From positions 1 to 58,552 of the forward strand of contig DASXUJ010000085.1 in NCBI GenBank assembly GCA_036504895.1: a stretch of 58,552 nt of DNA, given 5' to 3'. Numbering within the stretch: position 1 is the first letter of the stretch; every line of letters starts with the position of its first letter. The translations under genes and the position numbers were made by a program. The notes beneath the pieces are model-generated. The model did not search any database and was not told where the DNA came from. It saw nothing but the letters and a program-made list of their open reading frames with translations. This document shows, piece after piece, positions 44,303 through 52,790 of the stretch. The stretch comes from Syntrophorhabdaceae bacterium. GTDB lineage: Bacteria; Desulfobacterota; Syntrophorhabdia; Syntrophorhabdales; Syntrophorhabdaceae.

Positions 44303-44330
44303 GGCATATCTGAAATCAAGAAACGCATAA

Positions 44331-44364
44331 AAGAAGGGGTCTCTCGTGAGAGACCCCTTCTTTT
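44331..44364 (+). terminator. Terminator after dctM
   Basis: AAGAAGGGGTCTCT pairs with AGAGACCCCTTCTT around CGTG and is followed by TTAT. Confidence 0.9.
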
Positions 44365-44469
44365 ATGCACCCTTCTTCAATAAAGCGCCAGAATCGATGC
44401 CGGAAGGGGGAGGTTGTGATTTCCGCAGCGCTCACGATAAAATTTAGAGACCCGGAATGCATTAAACGT

Positions 44470-44499
44470 TTGACATAAGCCGCGGTTATGTATTATAAA
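44470..44499 (+). promoter_or_regulatory. Promoter of tRNA-Gly
   Basis: TTGACA (44470-44475) and TATAAA (44494-44499) with 18-base spacing, placing the transcript start a few bases before the tRNA. Confidence 0.75.
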
Positions 44500-44509
44500 G
44501 AAGCACTAC

Positions 44510-44584
<75 letters not shown>

Positions 44585-44598
44585 TTTACGAAGGTGAA

Positions 44599-44634
44599 AG
44601 CGAATAGCCGTGAACAGCGGCTATCGCTTTTGTT
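44599..44634 (+). terminator. Hairpin between the two tRNAs
   Basis: AGCGAATAGCCG (44599-44610) pairs with CGGCTATCGCT (44618-44628) with one bulged A, followed by TTTTGTT. It looks like a terminator, yet tRNA-Cys begins 22 bases later without room for a clear promoter, so partial readthrough is likely. Confidence 0.6.
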
Positions 44635-44655
44635 CCCTCGCTTACCAGTGTGCAT

Positions 44656-44730
44656 GGCGGCATAGCCAAGTGGTAAGGCAGCGGTCTGCAAAACCGTTAT
44701 TCTCCGGTTCAAATCCGGATGCCGCCTCCA
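44656..44730 (+). tRNA. tRNA-Cys (GCA)
   Basis: 75 bases with encoded CCA. The acceptor pairs GGCGGCA with TGCCGCC, the anticodon is GCA at 44688-44690 in GGTCTGCAAAACC, and the T-arm is CCGGTTCAAATCCGG. All stems are complete. Confidence 0.97.
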
Positions 44731-44945
44731 ATTTATCCGTTACAATCGAAACATATTCCGCATTTATGGGTCCCGGCTTTCCGACGGGAAGATTTTGACC
44801 TCCCCGCGCCGCGAGTGCAGGCCGGTTTTCCAAATAGGATAATCAGGAATAAATTCAGGTTCTTGAAGTTGCGGCCAATCGGACCGTGGTCGGTCTTTCG
44901 CCCAGCCGATGAAACCGGTCCTCTTATTCAGGAAAACTCATCGTT

Positions 44946-45410
44946 TTATTCAATTACGAAATCCCAGGCCGTATCCTCTATCCACAGACAATAATACCCT
45001 CTGCCCAGGAGTCCTTTCGGTTTAATGACGTGGAGATTGTTTCCCCTGTCCTGAACTGTTATGTCGACGTTCTTGCCGAATATAAAACGCGGTTTGCCGA
45101 GAGCAGATGCCTGGACAAAGAGGAGGGGATTCATGGTGAGAACTTCCATGTTGCGGGGGCCGTAAATCAGGAAATATTCAAGGTCCTTGAGGGGGAACCG
45201 CGCAGGGTTGTTGCTCTCGATGAAGAGCATCCCCTGTTCGTCAAAGACCACATTGGGAATAAGTCTTTTAAGGCCCGCAGCGGTCTTGATATAAGTCCCG
45301 AATTCTTTCGGCGCCTGAATTTTGACTTCTTTCGCATAGAGAGGGGAAAGAAGGAGAAAGGCAACAACAACGCCCATGAGGATGCGGCCCAATCGACAAT
45401 ATATGTGCAT
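44946..45410 (-). CDS. Small exported protein of unknown function
   Basis: 154 residues with a signal peptide (hydrophobic ILMGVVVAFLLLSPLYA, cleavage likely after LYA). The mature part is mostly beta: KVKIQ-like opening, FGTYIKTAAGLKRLIP, FDEQGMLFIES, and the C-terminal YYCLWIEDTAWDFVIE. No cysteine pair or known motif stands out. It lies alone between the tRNA genes and the YjbQ gene, on the same strand as the latter, 35 bases downstream of its stop. Function unknown; periplasmic location is inferred. Confidence 0.75.
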   Translation of the reverse strand: MHIYCRLGRILMGVVVAFLLLSPLYAKEVKIQAPKEFGTYIKTAAGLKRLIPNVVFDEQGMLFIESNNPARFPLKDLEYFLIYGPRNMEVLTMNPLLFVQASALGKPRFIFGKNVDITVQDRGNNLHVIKPKGLLGRGYYCLWIEDTAWDFVIE

Positions 45411-45445
45411 TTATAATTCCTCCGTATAAAGATCGTTTGTTTTGT

Positions 45446-45850
45446 TCATATGACGGTAACTATCACCTTTCGTTCCCGGGGACCGTCAAACTCCATCAGG
45501 AATATACCCTGCCATGTACCCAGATGGAGGCGGCCCTCGGAAAAAGGTATCGTCACCGAGGTTCCTACAAGGGCGGCCCTGATATGGGCGTGGGAGTTGC
45601 CTTCCCTGTGCCTGTAGTGAAAGTCCCTCGGCGCCAGCCGTTCCAGCCCGTCGAGGAGGTCTCTCATTACGTCAGGGTCTGCGTGCTCGTTGATCGTGAG
45701 CCCGCAGGTGGTGTGGGGCGTGTAGACATGGACAATTCGTCCCTCCCGCCTTCCTCTCACCAGGCCGGCGACCTCCGCCGTAATATCCTTCCCTTCCACG
45801 TCTCGCGACGTCCTCACCTTCAATTCGAGCATATCGACCATCGGGCCCAT
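45446..45850 (-). CDS. YjbQ/UPF0047 family protein
   Basis: 134 residues. Family signature VHVYTPHTTCGLTINEHADPDV, with later NSHAHIRAALVGTSVTIP and GTWQGIFLMEFDGPR. The conserved His and Cys line a putative active site; YjbQ members have been described as having weak thiamine phosphate synthase activity, but the true role is unsettled. ATG at 45850 is used; a second ATG three codons on is possible. It is upstream of the exported protein gene on the same strand. Confidence 0.88.
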   Translation of the reverse strand: MGPMVDMLELKVRTSRDVEGKDITAEVAGLVRGRREGRIVHVYTPHTTCGLTINEHADPDVMRDLLDGLERLAPRDFHYRHREGNSHAHIRAALVGTSVTIPFSEGRLHLGTWQGIFLMEFDGPRERKVIVTVI

Positions 45851-46569
45851 CTATTTCCCGCAACCTTTAAGCGCCATAAAATTGAGTCTCCCTATGACGA
45901 GAATATATCACAACCCCCTTGAAATTGCATGGGGCAAAAAAATAGATGCATCCATAGCCTTCCTTCCGGTCCATTCCCGCATTATCCCTGCCGCAGCCGA
46001 ATTTTGCGGTGAATTTCGCGAAAAGATCATTGTGGCAGGGGTGAAGAGGGCCTTCCTCCCCTCTCTTCGATAAGAGAAGCAGGAAACAGGAGATCTGCGG
46101 GCATGGAATTACCTTGACAAAGGACTTCGACTTTGTTACCGTAGCTTCTGTGGGGGGAGGTAAGTCTCTAAGATCACAGACAAAACGCCAAAAGTTTGAC
46201 ACTAGTCCATGTAGCTGAAACTCGATGCGAGGTATGGTCGCATCAAATTTTGGTTCGCGAGTCGCATCATTGATTCTTTCCTTGGAAAGCACACCGGAAT
46301 AGCTGTCAGCAGATAAAAGTTCCCTCCATGCCCCGGAAACCGCCGTGCTTCCGGCTAATTATAGAGGCAGTCCGGAGGAGCATTCCTCTCGATAGAGATG
46401 CTTCGTGCCGAAAGGCACCGACATTTTCCGTTCTCCTTAAGAAATTTGCCGGCAGGCCGATCAATAACACGGAACCCCGAGAGTCGGTCGCTACCGCGTG
46501 TCGCGCGCGGAGCAGGTCCCGACCGACATGTAATTAAATTTAAGCAGATACCGCGAGTGGTGGAGAGAT
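45851..46569. other. Divergent intergenic region with a nested palindrome
   Basis: 719 bases between the YjbQ gene and the response regulator, with no convincing gene. CCAAAAGTTTGA (46188-46199) and TCAAATTTTGG (46243-46253) are inverted copies with one extra base, enclosing a perfect hairpin GATGCGA/TCGCATC (46224-46244). This may be a small relic element or a regulatory structure; the last 150 bases should hold the regulator's promoter, but no clear boxes are visible. Confidence 0.5.
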
Positions 46570-47235
46570 ATGATCAGAGTTTTTCTCGCCGACGACCATC
46601 CCATTGTCCGGACGGGAGTCCAACTGATGTTGGACGGGCAGGCGGACATGAATGTAATAGGAGTGGCGGGGAACGGCCGGGCCGCGGTGCGGGAAGTAAT
46701 GAAACTCCGTCCGGATGTGGCGGTTATGGACATCACGATGCCGGAGCTTAACGGGATCGATGCAACGGAACAGATTTGCGAAAAAAACCCTTCGACAAGG
46801 GTGATAATCCTCTCTATGCACTCCGATATGCCCCATGTATTCCGTGCTTTAAGGGCAGGCGCCTCAGGATATGTAATGAAGGAGTCGGAGGCGGAAGAGC
46901 TTATTTCGGCGGTCCGCGCCGTCCATAACGGCGGCAGGCATTTGAGCGAGCCGATCGCGGAGAAGCTGATCGATGACTACATACTCCACTACCGCTACAT
47001 CGAACAGGGCGATCCGCTCTCAAAATTGAGCTCCAGGGAAAAGGAGATCCTCCTCTACGTGGTGCAGGGAAAAACGAGCAAAGAGATAGGTTCCGCCCTC
47101 GGACTTTCAAAGAAAACCGTAAATACCTACCGTTACAGAGTGATGGAGAAGCTCTCCATCACGGATATACCGGGTCTCGTAAGGTTTGGAATGCAAAATG
47201 GGTTAACTCCGGAAAACATACCTTATCAGCCATGA
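46570..47235 (+). CDS. NarL/FixJ-family response regulator
   Basis: 221 residues. A complete receiver (D8, D9, phospho-acceptor D54 in PDVAVMDITMPE, Ser in ILSMHSD, Lys in GYVMKESEA) is followed by a LuxR-type helix-turn-helix (about 150-212: LSSREKEILLYVVQGKTSKE, then GLSKKTVNTYRYRVMEKL). It should bind DNA when phosphorylated. No sensor kinase is encoded nearby. A paralogue follows 500 bases downstream. Confidence 0.95.
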   Translation: MIRVFLADDHPIVRTGVQLMLDGQADMNVIGVAGNGRAAVREVMKLRPDVAVMDITMPELNGIDATEQICEKNPSTRVIILSMHSDMPHVFRALRAGASGYVMKESEAEELISAVRAVHNGGRHLSEPIAEKLIDDYILHYRYIEQGDPLSKLSSREKEILLYVVQGKTSKEIGSALGLSKKTVNTYRYRVMEKLSITDIPGLVRFGMQNGLTPENIPYQP

Positions 47236-47739
47236 AGCGATATACGAAAGGCTTACAACATTTGTCAAAAGAATCCTACAACATTGTAATATGGTTTTGT
47301 CACAACCTTCCCGGGCCGCTCATTATCTCCGGAGTGGATCAAAAAACGGACGCAACTGACCGAGTGCTCGGAGGGCATCTGTCACAACACAACATAAACT
47401 ATCAAAATGGTATATCCCGGGATAATTGGTATCGAATAGGGATATCACGGACTATGGACCGGATATTTTTTAAAACCTTAGGGGAAGATGGGGAGGAATA
47501 AGGTAATCTGCCGGCGTACATAAAGAGTCCAAGGTGTCCTACATACAAAAACATACAATTATTACAAAATACTACTTCATTATCTTACTCTCGCACATGG
47601 GGATTGCGACTACAAAAGGGGTGGGACCGGAGCTGTCTTCAGACGGCAATGGCGGTAGCCTGTTTTGGAATAGACTCTGTGAAAGCGGTATTCCCGTAGA
47701 TCGATAGAGATCTCTTCCCGGTGATGCAATAACACTCAC
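47236..47739. other. Region between paralogous regulators with direct repeats
   Basis: 504 bases without a credible gene. TACAACATT occurs at 47254-47262 and 47277-47285 (23 bases apart, about two helical turns), and TGTCACAAC at 47298-47306 and 47380-47388. These could be operators of the upstream or downstream LuxR-type regulator. AT-rich sequence near 47541-47590 may hold the promoter of the next gene. Confidence 0.4.
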
Positions 47740-48453
47740 ATGAACCGAACCAATCCTTTAAATTCTTCCACCGATATTCGAATCGCAGTCTATCTGATCG
47801 ATGACAACGCCCTCTCCAGGGAAGGGCTGAGGAATTTTCTCGAGGGGGAACCCGGTATCGAGGTGAAAGGGCATGCCGCCCTTGGACCCAAAACCGTCGA
47901 ACAAATGGCTCTTGCGCCTCCGGACGTGGTGATTTTGGCGCCTCACCACCATGTGGAGGCGGCGAAGGATGTGATCAGGGATATCCTGAAACTGGGCCCG
48001 CCGGTTCAACTGATGGTAATCTCCGAGAGAATGGTTTTTGAGGAACTCTGCCGGTTGCTTCAGGCCGGCGTCAAAGGCTGCGTGCTTTATGATTCGGTCG
48101 ACAGCGAGATCATCAGGGCTATACGCGCGGTCCATGCCGGCAAACGCTACCTGAGCTCGGCCGTCTCCCACGCCCTCGTTGACGATTATATAAAAAAGGG
48201 CGTCCTGTCGGTCCATGCCAAGGACCCGCTCTTATCTCTGAACATGCGTGAGAAGGAAGTCCTGCAGCTCGTAGTGGAAGGAAAGGGCAGCGGGACCATC
48301 GCGGATATCCTCAATCTCTCGGTCAGCACGGTCAATACCTACCGCTCCAGGGTAATGAAGAAACTGGGGCTTCGGGACCTTCCGGGCCTCGTGCGATTCG
48401 CGATTCAGAATAAAATAACCCCCTCTCATCCTGACCTTCGACGTCCCACATGA
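47740..48453 (+). CDS. LuxR-type regulator with degenerate receiver
   Basis: 237 residues, clearly paralogous to the previous regulator (shared HAGKRYLS and VDDYI segments and the LuxR helix-turn-helix MREKEVLQLVVEGKGSGTI...STVNTYRSRVMKKLGL in separate parts). D21 and D22 are kept, but the phospho-acceptor is Ala67 (VVILAPHHH) and the conserved Lys is Tyr (GCVLYDSVD). It therefore cannot be switched by aspartyl phosphorylation and would be constitutive, ligand-driven or controlled by dimerising with its paralogue. It lies 24 bases upstream of the PilZ-like gene. Confidence 0.92.
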   Translation: MNRTNPLNSSTDIRIAVYLIDDNALSREGLRNFLEGEPGIEVKGHAALGPKTVEQMALAPPDVVILAPHHHVEAAKDVIRDILKLGPPVQLMVISERMVFEELCRLLQAGVKGCVLYDSVDSEIIRAIRAVHAGKRYLSSAVSHALVDDYIKKGVLSVHAKDPLLSLNMREKEVLQLVVEGKGSGTIADILNLSVSTVNTYRSRVMKKLGLRDLPGLVRFAIQNKITPSHPDLRRPT

Positions 48454-48477
48454 AAAACATGAAACCAGGTGAAATCA

Positions 48478-49326
48478 ATGCCCGCCGGTGAGCGCCGTGA
48501 AGGAGCCCGCACCAATCTCGATATCAGGGACCTTTCCTATACGGGATGCCGTCTCGACGATCTCGCGATCCTTTCCTATAACCTCCTGGATCTGAGCTCC
48601 AATGGGGCCCAGATGGATGTCCGTACGGGCGAGGCGGATGACATGAGGCCTCTCGATAAGGGCGACGTCATCGATCTGCTCCTCTCTCTCAGGTCCGATA
48701 CCCCCGAGGGCGCGTCCTTTGACCGGGGAAGGATCATGTGGGCCGGGAAGGCAGACACTGCCGCTATCGTCTCCTGCGGTATTCATCTGGAAAATGCGCC
48801 TGATACGGCTTGGGAAGACGCCCCGTTATGGTCGCGCCTTTCCCTGTCCCTCGAAACCTCGAATATAATTCTGGAGGACCCTGACCTCGGCTCGGCGGAT
48901 GAGTTCTATCACGCCCTTGTCGACCATGCCATATCATTGAAAAAGAGTATGGCGAAGGAACTCGAACGCCTGTCCGCCCTCCCGGAATTTTCCGACGATG
49001 ACGCACGGGATATCCTGACCATGTCTAAGACAGGGTGCCTGGACGATATAGGACAATTGCAATCACGCGTGAAACCTGCAAAAGCTGCCCCGGACATCGG
49101 GCCGACTGAGGTCATGGGGCTCACCTACGAGGAGATTTGCGCCATCGTGAAGGGTGCCTCGAAGCGGCTCGATTTTTCCCTCGGGCCTTATTGCCGCGAC
49201 GGGAACGAGCCACTTCACCGGATTACCTCTCTTCACCGGGAGCTCCTTGCGGACCATAATGCCCTGGTGCTCCTGAGAACGGGTTACCTCGCCTATGTGT
49301 ACCAGAATTCTGAAAGTTCCCTTTAA
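48478..49326 (+). CDS. PilZ-like domain protein
   Basis: 282 residues. RxxxR occurs near the start (RREGAR, residues 8-13) and two candidate (D/N)xSxxG motifs follow: DLSYTG and DLSSNG. These are the two halves of the c-di-GMP site of PilZ domains, though the spacing and duplication are unusual. The region to about 115 is beta-rich; the remainder is helical and not recognised. It follows the degenerate regulator closely and precedes the exopolysaccharide genes, where c-di-GMP control would make sense. The assignment is tentative. ATG at 48478 is chosen over a GTG three codons earlier. Confidence 0.55.
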   Translation: MPAGERREGARTNLDIRDLSYTGCRLDDLAILSYNLLDLSSNGAQMDVRTGEADDMRPLDKGDVIDLLLSLRSDTPEGASFDRGRIMWAGKADTAAIVSCGIHLENAPDTAWEDAPLWSRLSLSLETSNIILEDPDLGSADEFYHALVDHAISLKKSMAKELERLSALPEFSDDDARDILTMSKTGCLDDIGQLQSRVKPAKAAPDIGPTEVMGLTYEEICAIVKGASKRLDFSLGPYCRDGNEPLHRITSLHRELLADHNALVLLRTGYLAYVYQNSESSL

Positions 49327-49386
49327 ACTTTCTATTAAGTTGCAGCCTTTCCTGCCCGATAAGTCATTAAGAGGTATATGGCTTAA

Positions 49387-50457
49387 GTGGAGTCTATCAA
49401 AGACATCGGACGGAGAGATTTCTTCAGGAGTTTCGCAAAAGTGGCCGGTATCGCCGCCATGGCGGCAGGAGGGGTTACCATGAAACCCGCCGCGGCCGAC
49501 GCCTTCTTCTTCGGACCGAAGATTGACCCCAGGTGGAAGGGCCTGGTCGCCAATCTCAAGGAATATATCACCCGCACCTATGTGAAATATGACATGACGA
49601 AGGCATCGGCAGCCCTGCAGAATCTCGCGCCTTACGGGATTACGGAGCAGGATGTGACACCCCTGCAGAACGTGAACCGCTGCCTGCTGCCAAGGGACAT
49701 GTTCCTCACCCACTATTATGTGGGCTCCACCGCGGCGGTCCCTTCCATAAAACTCTTCAATATCTCGTCCAGAGGCAGCTTCGACGGTTTTATGGTAGAC
49801 GGCTACAGGAGGACCACCCTCTTCGGAAAAAAGCTCGATCCTTACGAACGGGTGCTCCTGGGGGAGGAGATCTTCTCCACTCTCGATATCCCACCGGTCG
49901 CAATGCCCTATAATCTCGCCGCCCCCGGATCCACCCGGCCCGAATGGGTGATCGCCATCCCCTACGGCTGGATACACGACCTTTACGGCAGGCAATCTTC
50001 CGGCATCGAAGAGCGCCTCGTAGAGGAGTTGACCATTCACGAGATCACCCACATCGTCCATCAGACACGAGAAGAGCTCCTTCCTTTCCTCGCCCAATTC
50101 GGGTACAGGATGGATGAAGAGCAGCCCGTGGGGAGCATAAGCGACATCGTGGCCTATCTCAGGGTCAAGCCCGTCACTTTTCACCAGGCCGAGCGCCTGA
50201 TCCTCGAGCGGATCTATGACGTCGATTCCTACTACGGCGATACGGGAAACGTGGCCCACCTCATCGCGCTCCGTCAGATAAGGGACGGGATTTTGAGGCT
50301 CGCGGTCGAGATGAACAGGACCGACCCGAAATATCCTTCCAATATCCTGAAATTCTCCGACCAGCAATGCTACGCATGCATGGCCTATCTTTACAACAGG
50401 GCCGCCGACCAGTTCGCCCTGAGGAAGAACCAATTCTCCGAACCCTTTGCAGCCTGA
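49387..50457 (+). CDS. Tat-exported HExxH putative metalloprotein
   Basis: 356 residues. The N-terminus GRRDFFRSFAKVAGIAAMAAGG is a twin-arginine signal (segment spans residues 8-29; arginines 9-10), so the folded protein is exported. H218-E219-x-x-H222 in ELTIHEITHIVHQ is a zincin-type zinc site; candidates for a third ligand lie downstream (for example the Glu-rich stretch EEQPVG or DIVAYLR region). The start is GTG because an ATG just upstream is followed at once by a stop. I recognise no family. Its location before the exopolysaccharide export genes suggests an envelope or matrix processing role (inference). Confidence 0.75.
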   Translation: MESIKDIGRRDFFRSFAKVAGIAAMAAGGVTMKPAAADAFFFGPKIDPRWKGLVANLKEYITRTYVKYDMTKASAALQNLAPYGITEQDVTPLQNVNRCLLPRDMFLTHYYVGSTAAVPSIKLFNISSRGSFDGFMVDGYRRTTLFGKKLDPYERVLLGEEIFSTLDIPPVAMPYNLAAPGSTRPEWVIAIPYGWIHDLYGRQSSGIEERLVEELTIHEITHIVHQTREELLPFLAQFGYRMDEEQPVGSISDIVAYLRVKPVTFHQAERLILERIYDVDSYYGDTGNVAHLIALRQIRDGILRLAVEMNRTDPKYPSNILKFSDQQCYACMAYLYNRAADQFALRKNQFSEPFAA

Positions 50458-50654
50458 CAGGTTGCGTTTCCAATTACACAATGTGAAGCGGGCCCCGGCC
50501 GCGCTTCCTACCCCTCGAAGCTGACACTGATACCAACCTTTTTTCTGATCGTAAAAGGACGCGAAATGCCGTCCCCGCAATAATAGGATTGCGTACGTAG
50601 TCGATTTACAGGAATTGTGTGACAGAGTTTCAATACCCTAACGGAGGTGCTGGT

Positions 50655-51428
50655 ATGAAGAGGATATTTGGCATTGGATTCGTTCTTCTATGCCTGTTGG
50701 TTGCAGCCGTGCCGTCACACGCAACGGTTGCGTCCGACGTGAACGCAGGCAAACCCATGAACAACATATTTCAGGACGCATTAAAATCAGGGCTCAATAA
50801 CGATCAGATCGTGCAGCAGGCGATTCAGGCAGGGGCGGCCCCGAGTGCCGTCGTAAAAGCGGCGCTCCAGGCAGGCGCACCCGCCGCGGCCGTAACCACG
50901 GCAGCAATCAGAGTAGGGGCCCCGCCCGCGATAGTTGCCTGTGAGGCCGTAATGGCCCAGGCAGGCGCCGCCGCCCAGGTCGTGACCGCCGCGCTCCAGG
51001 CAAGGCCCGACGCAGGGTCTTTCATCGTCGGCGCGGCAGTGCGCTGCGCTCCCACTCAGGCAGGCCCGATCGTCACCGCGGCGATTAAAGCCGGGATGCC
51101 GGCCGCTTCAGTGGTAACGGCTGCGATAGGCTCCGGCGGATCGCCCATGATCGTCGTCCAGGCGGCAATCGCGGCAGACAAGACCTATGCGAGAATGATC
51201 GTCAAGGCTGCCATCGAGTCAGGCGGCGCTCCCCAGATGGTGAGTGACGCGGCTCTCAGGGCAGGCGCATCGGAAGCGGACGTAAAGCAGGGCACTTCTG
51301 AAGCAGTAGCCCCCACGGCTCCTGCCGGTGCAGTAGCCGGCGCTTTTGCAGCACCCGCGCCTCCTCCTCCCCCCGGAACAGGCGGCGGCGGTGGTGGTGG
51401 CGGCGGTACGGCGAGCAGGTCCCGCTAA
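50655..51428 (+). CDS. Secreted Ala/Gly-rich helical-repeat protein
   Basis: 257 residues with a signal peptide (FGIGFVLLCLLVAAVPSHA). The mature protein contains about ten repeats of 14-16 residues with consensus xAGAPxxxVVxAA[IL], from residue about 48 to 205, probably paired short helices. A Pro-rich segment and a run of nine Gly lead to the end TASRSR. Three or so isolated Cys are present. GGAGG lies before ATG 50655. It may be a matrix or surface component of the exopolysaccharide system whose genes follow. I recognise no named family. Confidence 0.75.
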   Translation: MKRIFGIGFVLLCLLVAAVPSHATVASDVNAGKPMNNIFQDALKSGLNNDQIVQQAIQAGAAPSAVVKAALQAGAPAAAVTTAAIRVGAPPAIVACEAVMAQAGAAAQVVTAALQARPDAGSFIVGAAVRCAPTQAGPIVTAAIKAGMPAASVVTAAIGSGGSPMIVVQAAIAADKTYARMIVKAAIESGGAPQMVSDAALRAGASEADVKQGTSEAVAPTAPAGAVAGAFAAPAPPPPPGTGGGGGGGGGTASRSR

Positions 51429-51568
51429 GGGCCCGCTTCACCGAAGAGTAAGGCAGCAACAAATGGGAAAGGCGGATGGCTGCCCGGAGAGTGTCGCGCC
51501 ACGCGGCAGGGCAGCCATTCATGAAAAGGAACATTCCGAACATTCGTGACAGAGGAAGGGAGTCCATT

Positions 51569-52768
51569 ATGCGGAAGGGGCACAGAATTGAAATTGCAGG
51601 TATCACGGGAGCTCTGGCGTGTCTCGTGATGATTATTTTTTGCGGCAGCGCCAGGGCCGAATGGGGCATGGGGAATCTCAAGATATACCCAGAATTCTCC
51701 GTGGCGGAGACCTACAGGTCGAATATCTATCAGACCCAATCGGACAGGAAGTCTGACTGGATCACCACCACCCGCGCGGGTGCCAGAATGGAGTACAAGT
51801 TCGGCGCAAAGCACATGCTCACCATGGGGTATAACGCCGGTTTTCTCAATTACACTCATAATACGACCAACAACTATTGGGATCATGTCGCCCACAGTCT
51901 TCTCAGCCTCAACTTTCCCGGAGGCCTCGAGGTAAATCTCGGCACCAGGTTCTTAAAGAGCACCATCGAGCAGACGGCGACGGTAGCCCACACAAGGCCC
52001 TATGAGCGGTCCTTCACGGATTTCTCGACCGCCTATAGGTTTGCGGATAGGTGGAAGGCCGAGGCAAAGTACAACAGGGAGCAGCTCTCTTTCGACCATA
52101 CCGTCGACAAGGGGCAGAACTTCTGGCAGAACCTCTACGGCGGCGTCATGTACTACCGGTTCACGGCCAGGACATCGGCTCTCACCGAATATAACTACGT
52201 GCAGAAGACCTTCCCCAACAACCGGGTTGCAAACAGCTCGAGCAACAACATGTATTTCGGTGTTGCCTTCGATCCCGCGGGAAAATTGAGGGGAGACTTC
52301 AAGGCAGGCTACGGGTGGAAACAATTCGACCACGACCTTGCGACTCGCGACAACAGCCCCAAGAACTGGATCATGGCGGCAAACCTGATCCAGGACTTCA
52401 CGAAATACACCTCCGTCTCGTTCAACGCCGCGAGGTCCTTCTACGATGATACGGACTTCGGGAATGCATCGTACATCGGCACCGGCGCAGGGGCCACGTT
52501 CCAGCACTTCTTCACCCAGAAGATCGGAAGCACCGCGACCGCGATCTATCGCTATAACGAATATCTCGATTACAATGCCGACCCGGTGACGGCCCAGCAG
52601 AAGAAACGCGTGGATAAGAGATGGGATTTTGGAGTGGGCGCCATCTATAGAATGAACAGGTGGATTGAGGGCAGGCTCGAATACCAGTACATTACCAAGA
52701 ATTCCAATTTCGAGACCTATTCTTTCGATGAAAACAGGGTCATGCTGAAGATCATAGTGACCCCATAG
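51569..52768 (+). CDS. Outer-membrane beta-barrel protein of the EPS locus
   Basis: 399 residues. Signal peptide (ITGALACLVMIIFCGSARA) followed by alternating amphipathic strands rich in Tyr, Phe, Asn and Arg (for example MEYKFGAKHMLTMGYNAGFL, and RLEYQYITKNSNF near the end), ending in an aromatic/hydrophobic strand as outer-membrane barrels do. This kind of barrel is frequently encoded beside wza/wzc and may help polymer secretion. ATG at 51569 is used; a longer frame reaching 51476 has no signal-like start. Confidence 0.82.
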   Translation: MRKGHRIEIAGITGALACLVMIIFCGSARAEWGMGNLKIYPEFSVAETYRSNIYQTQSDRKSDWITTTRAGARMEYKFGAKHMLTMGYNAGFLNYTHNTTNNYWDHVAHSLLSLNFPGGLEVNLGTRFLKSTIEQTATVAHTRPYERSFTDFSTAYRFADRWKAEAKYNREQLSFDHTVDKGQNFWQNLYGGVMYYRFTARTSALTEYNYVQKTFPNNRVANSSSNNMYFGVAFDPAGKLRGDFKAGYGWKQFDHDLATRDNSPKNWIMAANLIQDFTKYTSVSFNAARSFYDDTDFGNASYIGTGAGATFQHFFTQKIGSTATAIYRYNEYLDYNADPVTAQQKKRVDKRWDFGVGAIYRMNRWIEGRLEYQYITKNSNFETYSFDENRVMLKIIVTP

Positions 52769-52790
52769 GAGACCGAAGGTAATAAATATC

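Noticed and set aside
45867-46292. 141-codon minus-strand frame beside the YjbQ gene
   Set aside because: It has no ribosome site, covers the nested palindrome, and its translation lacks any ordered pattern or family feature.
47232-47501. 89-codon frame after the first response regulator
   Set aside because: It overlaps the stop of the regulator, contains the direct repeats and has no coding signature.
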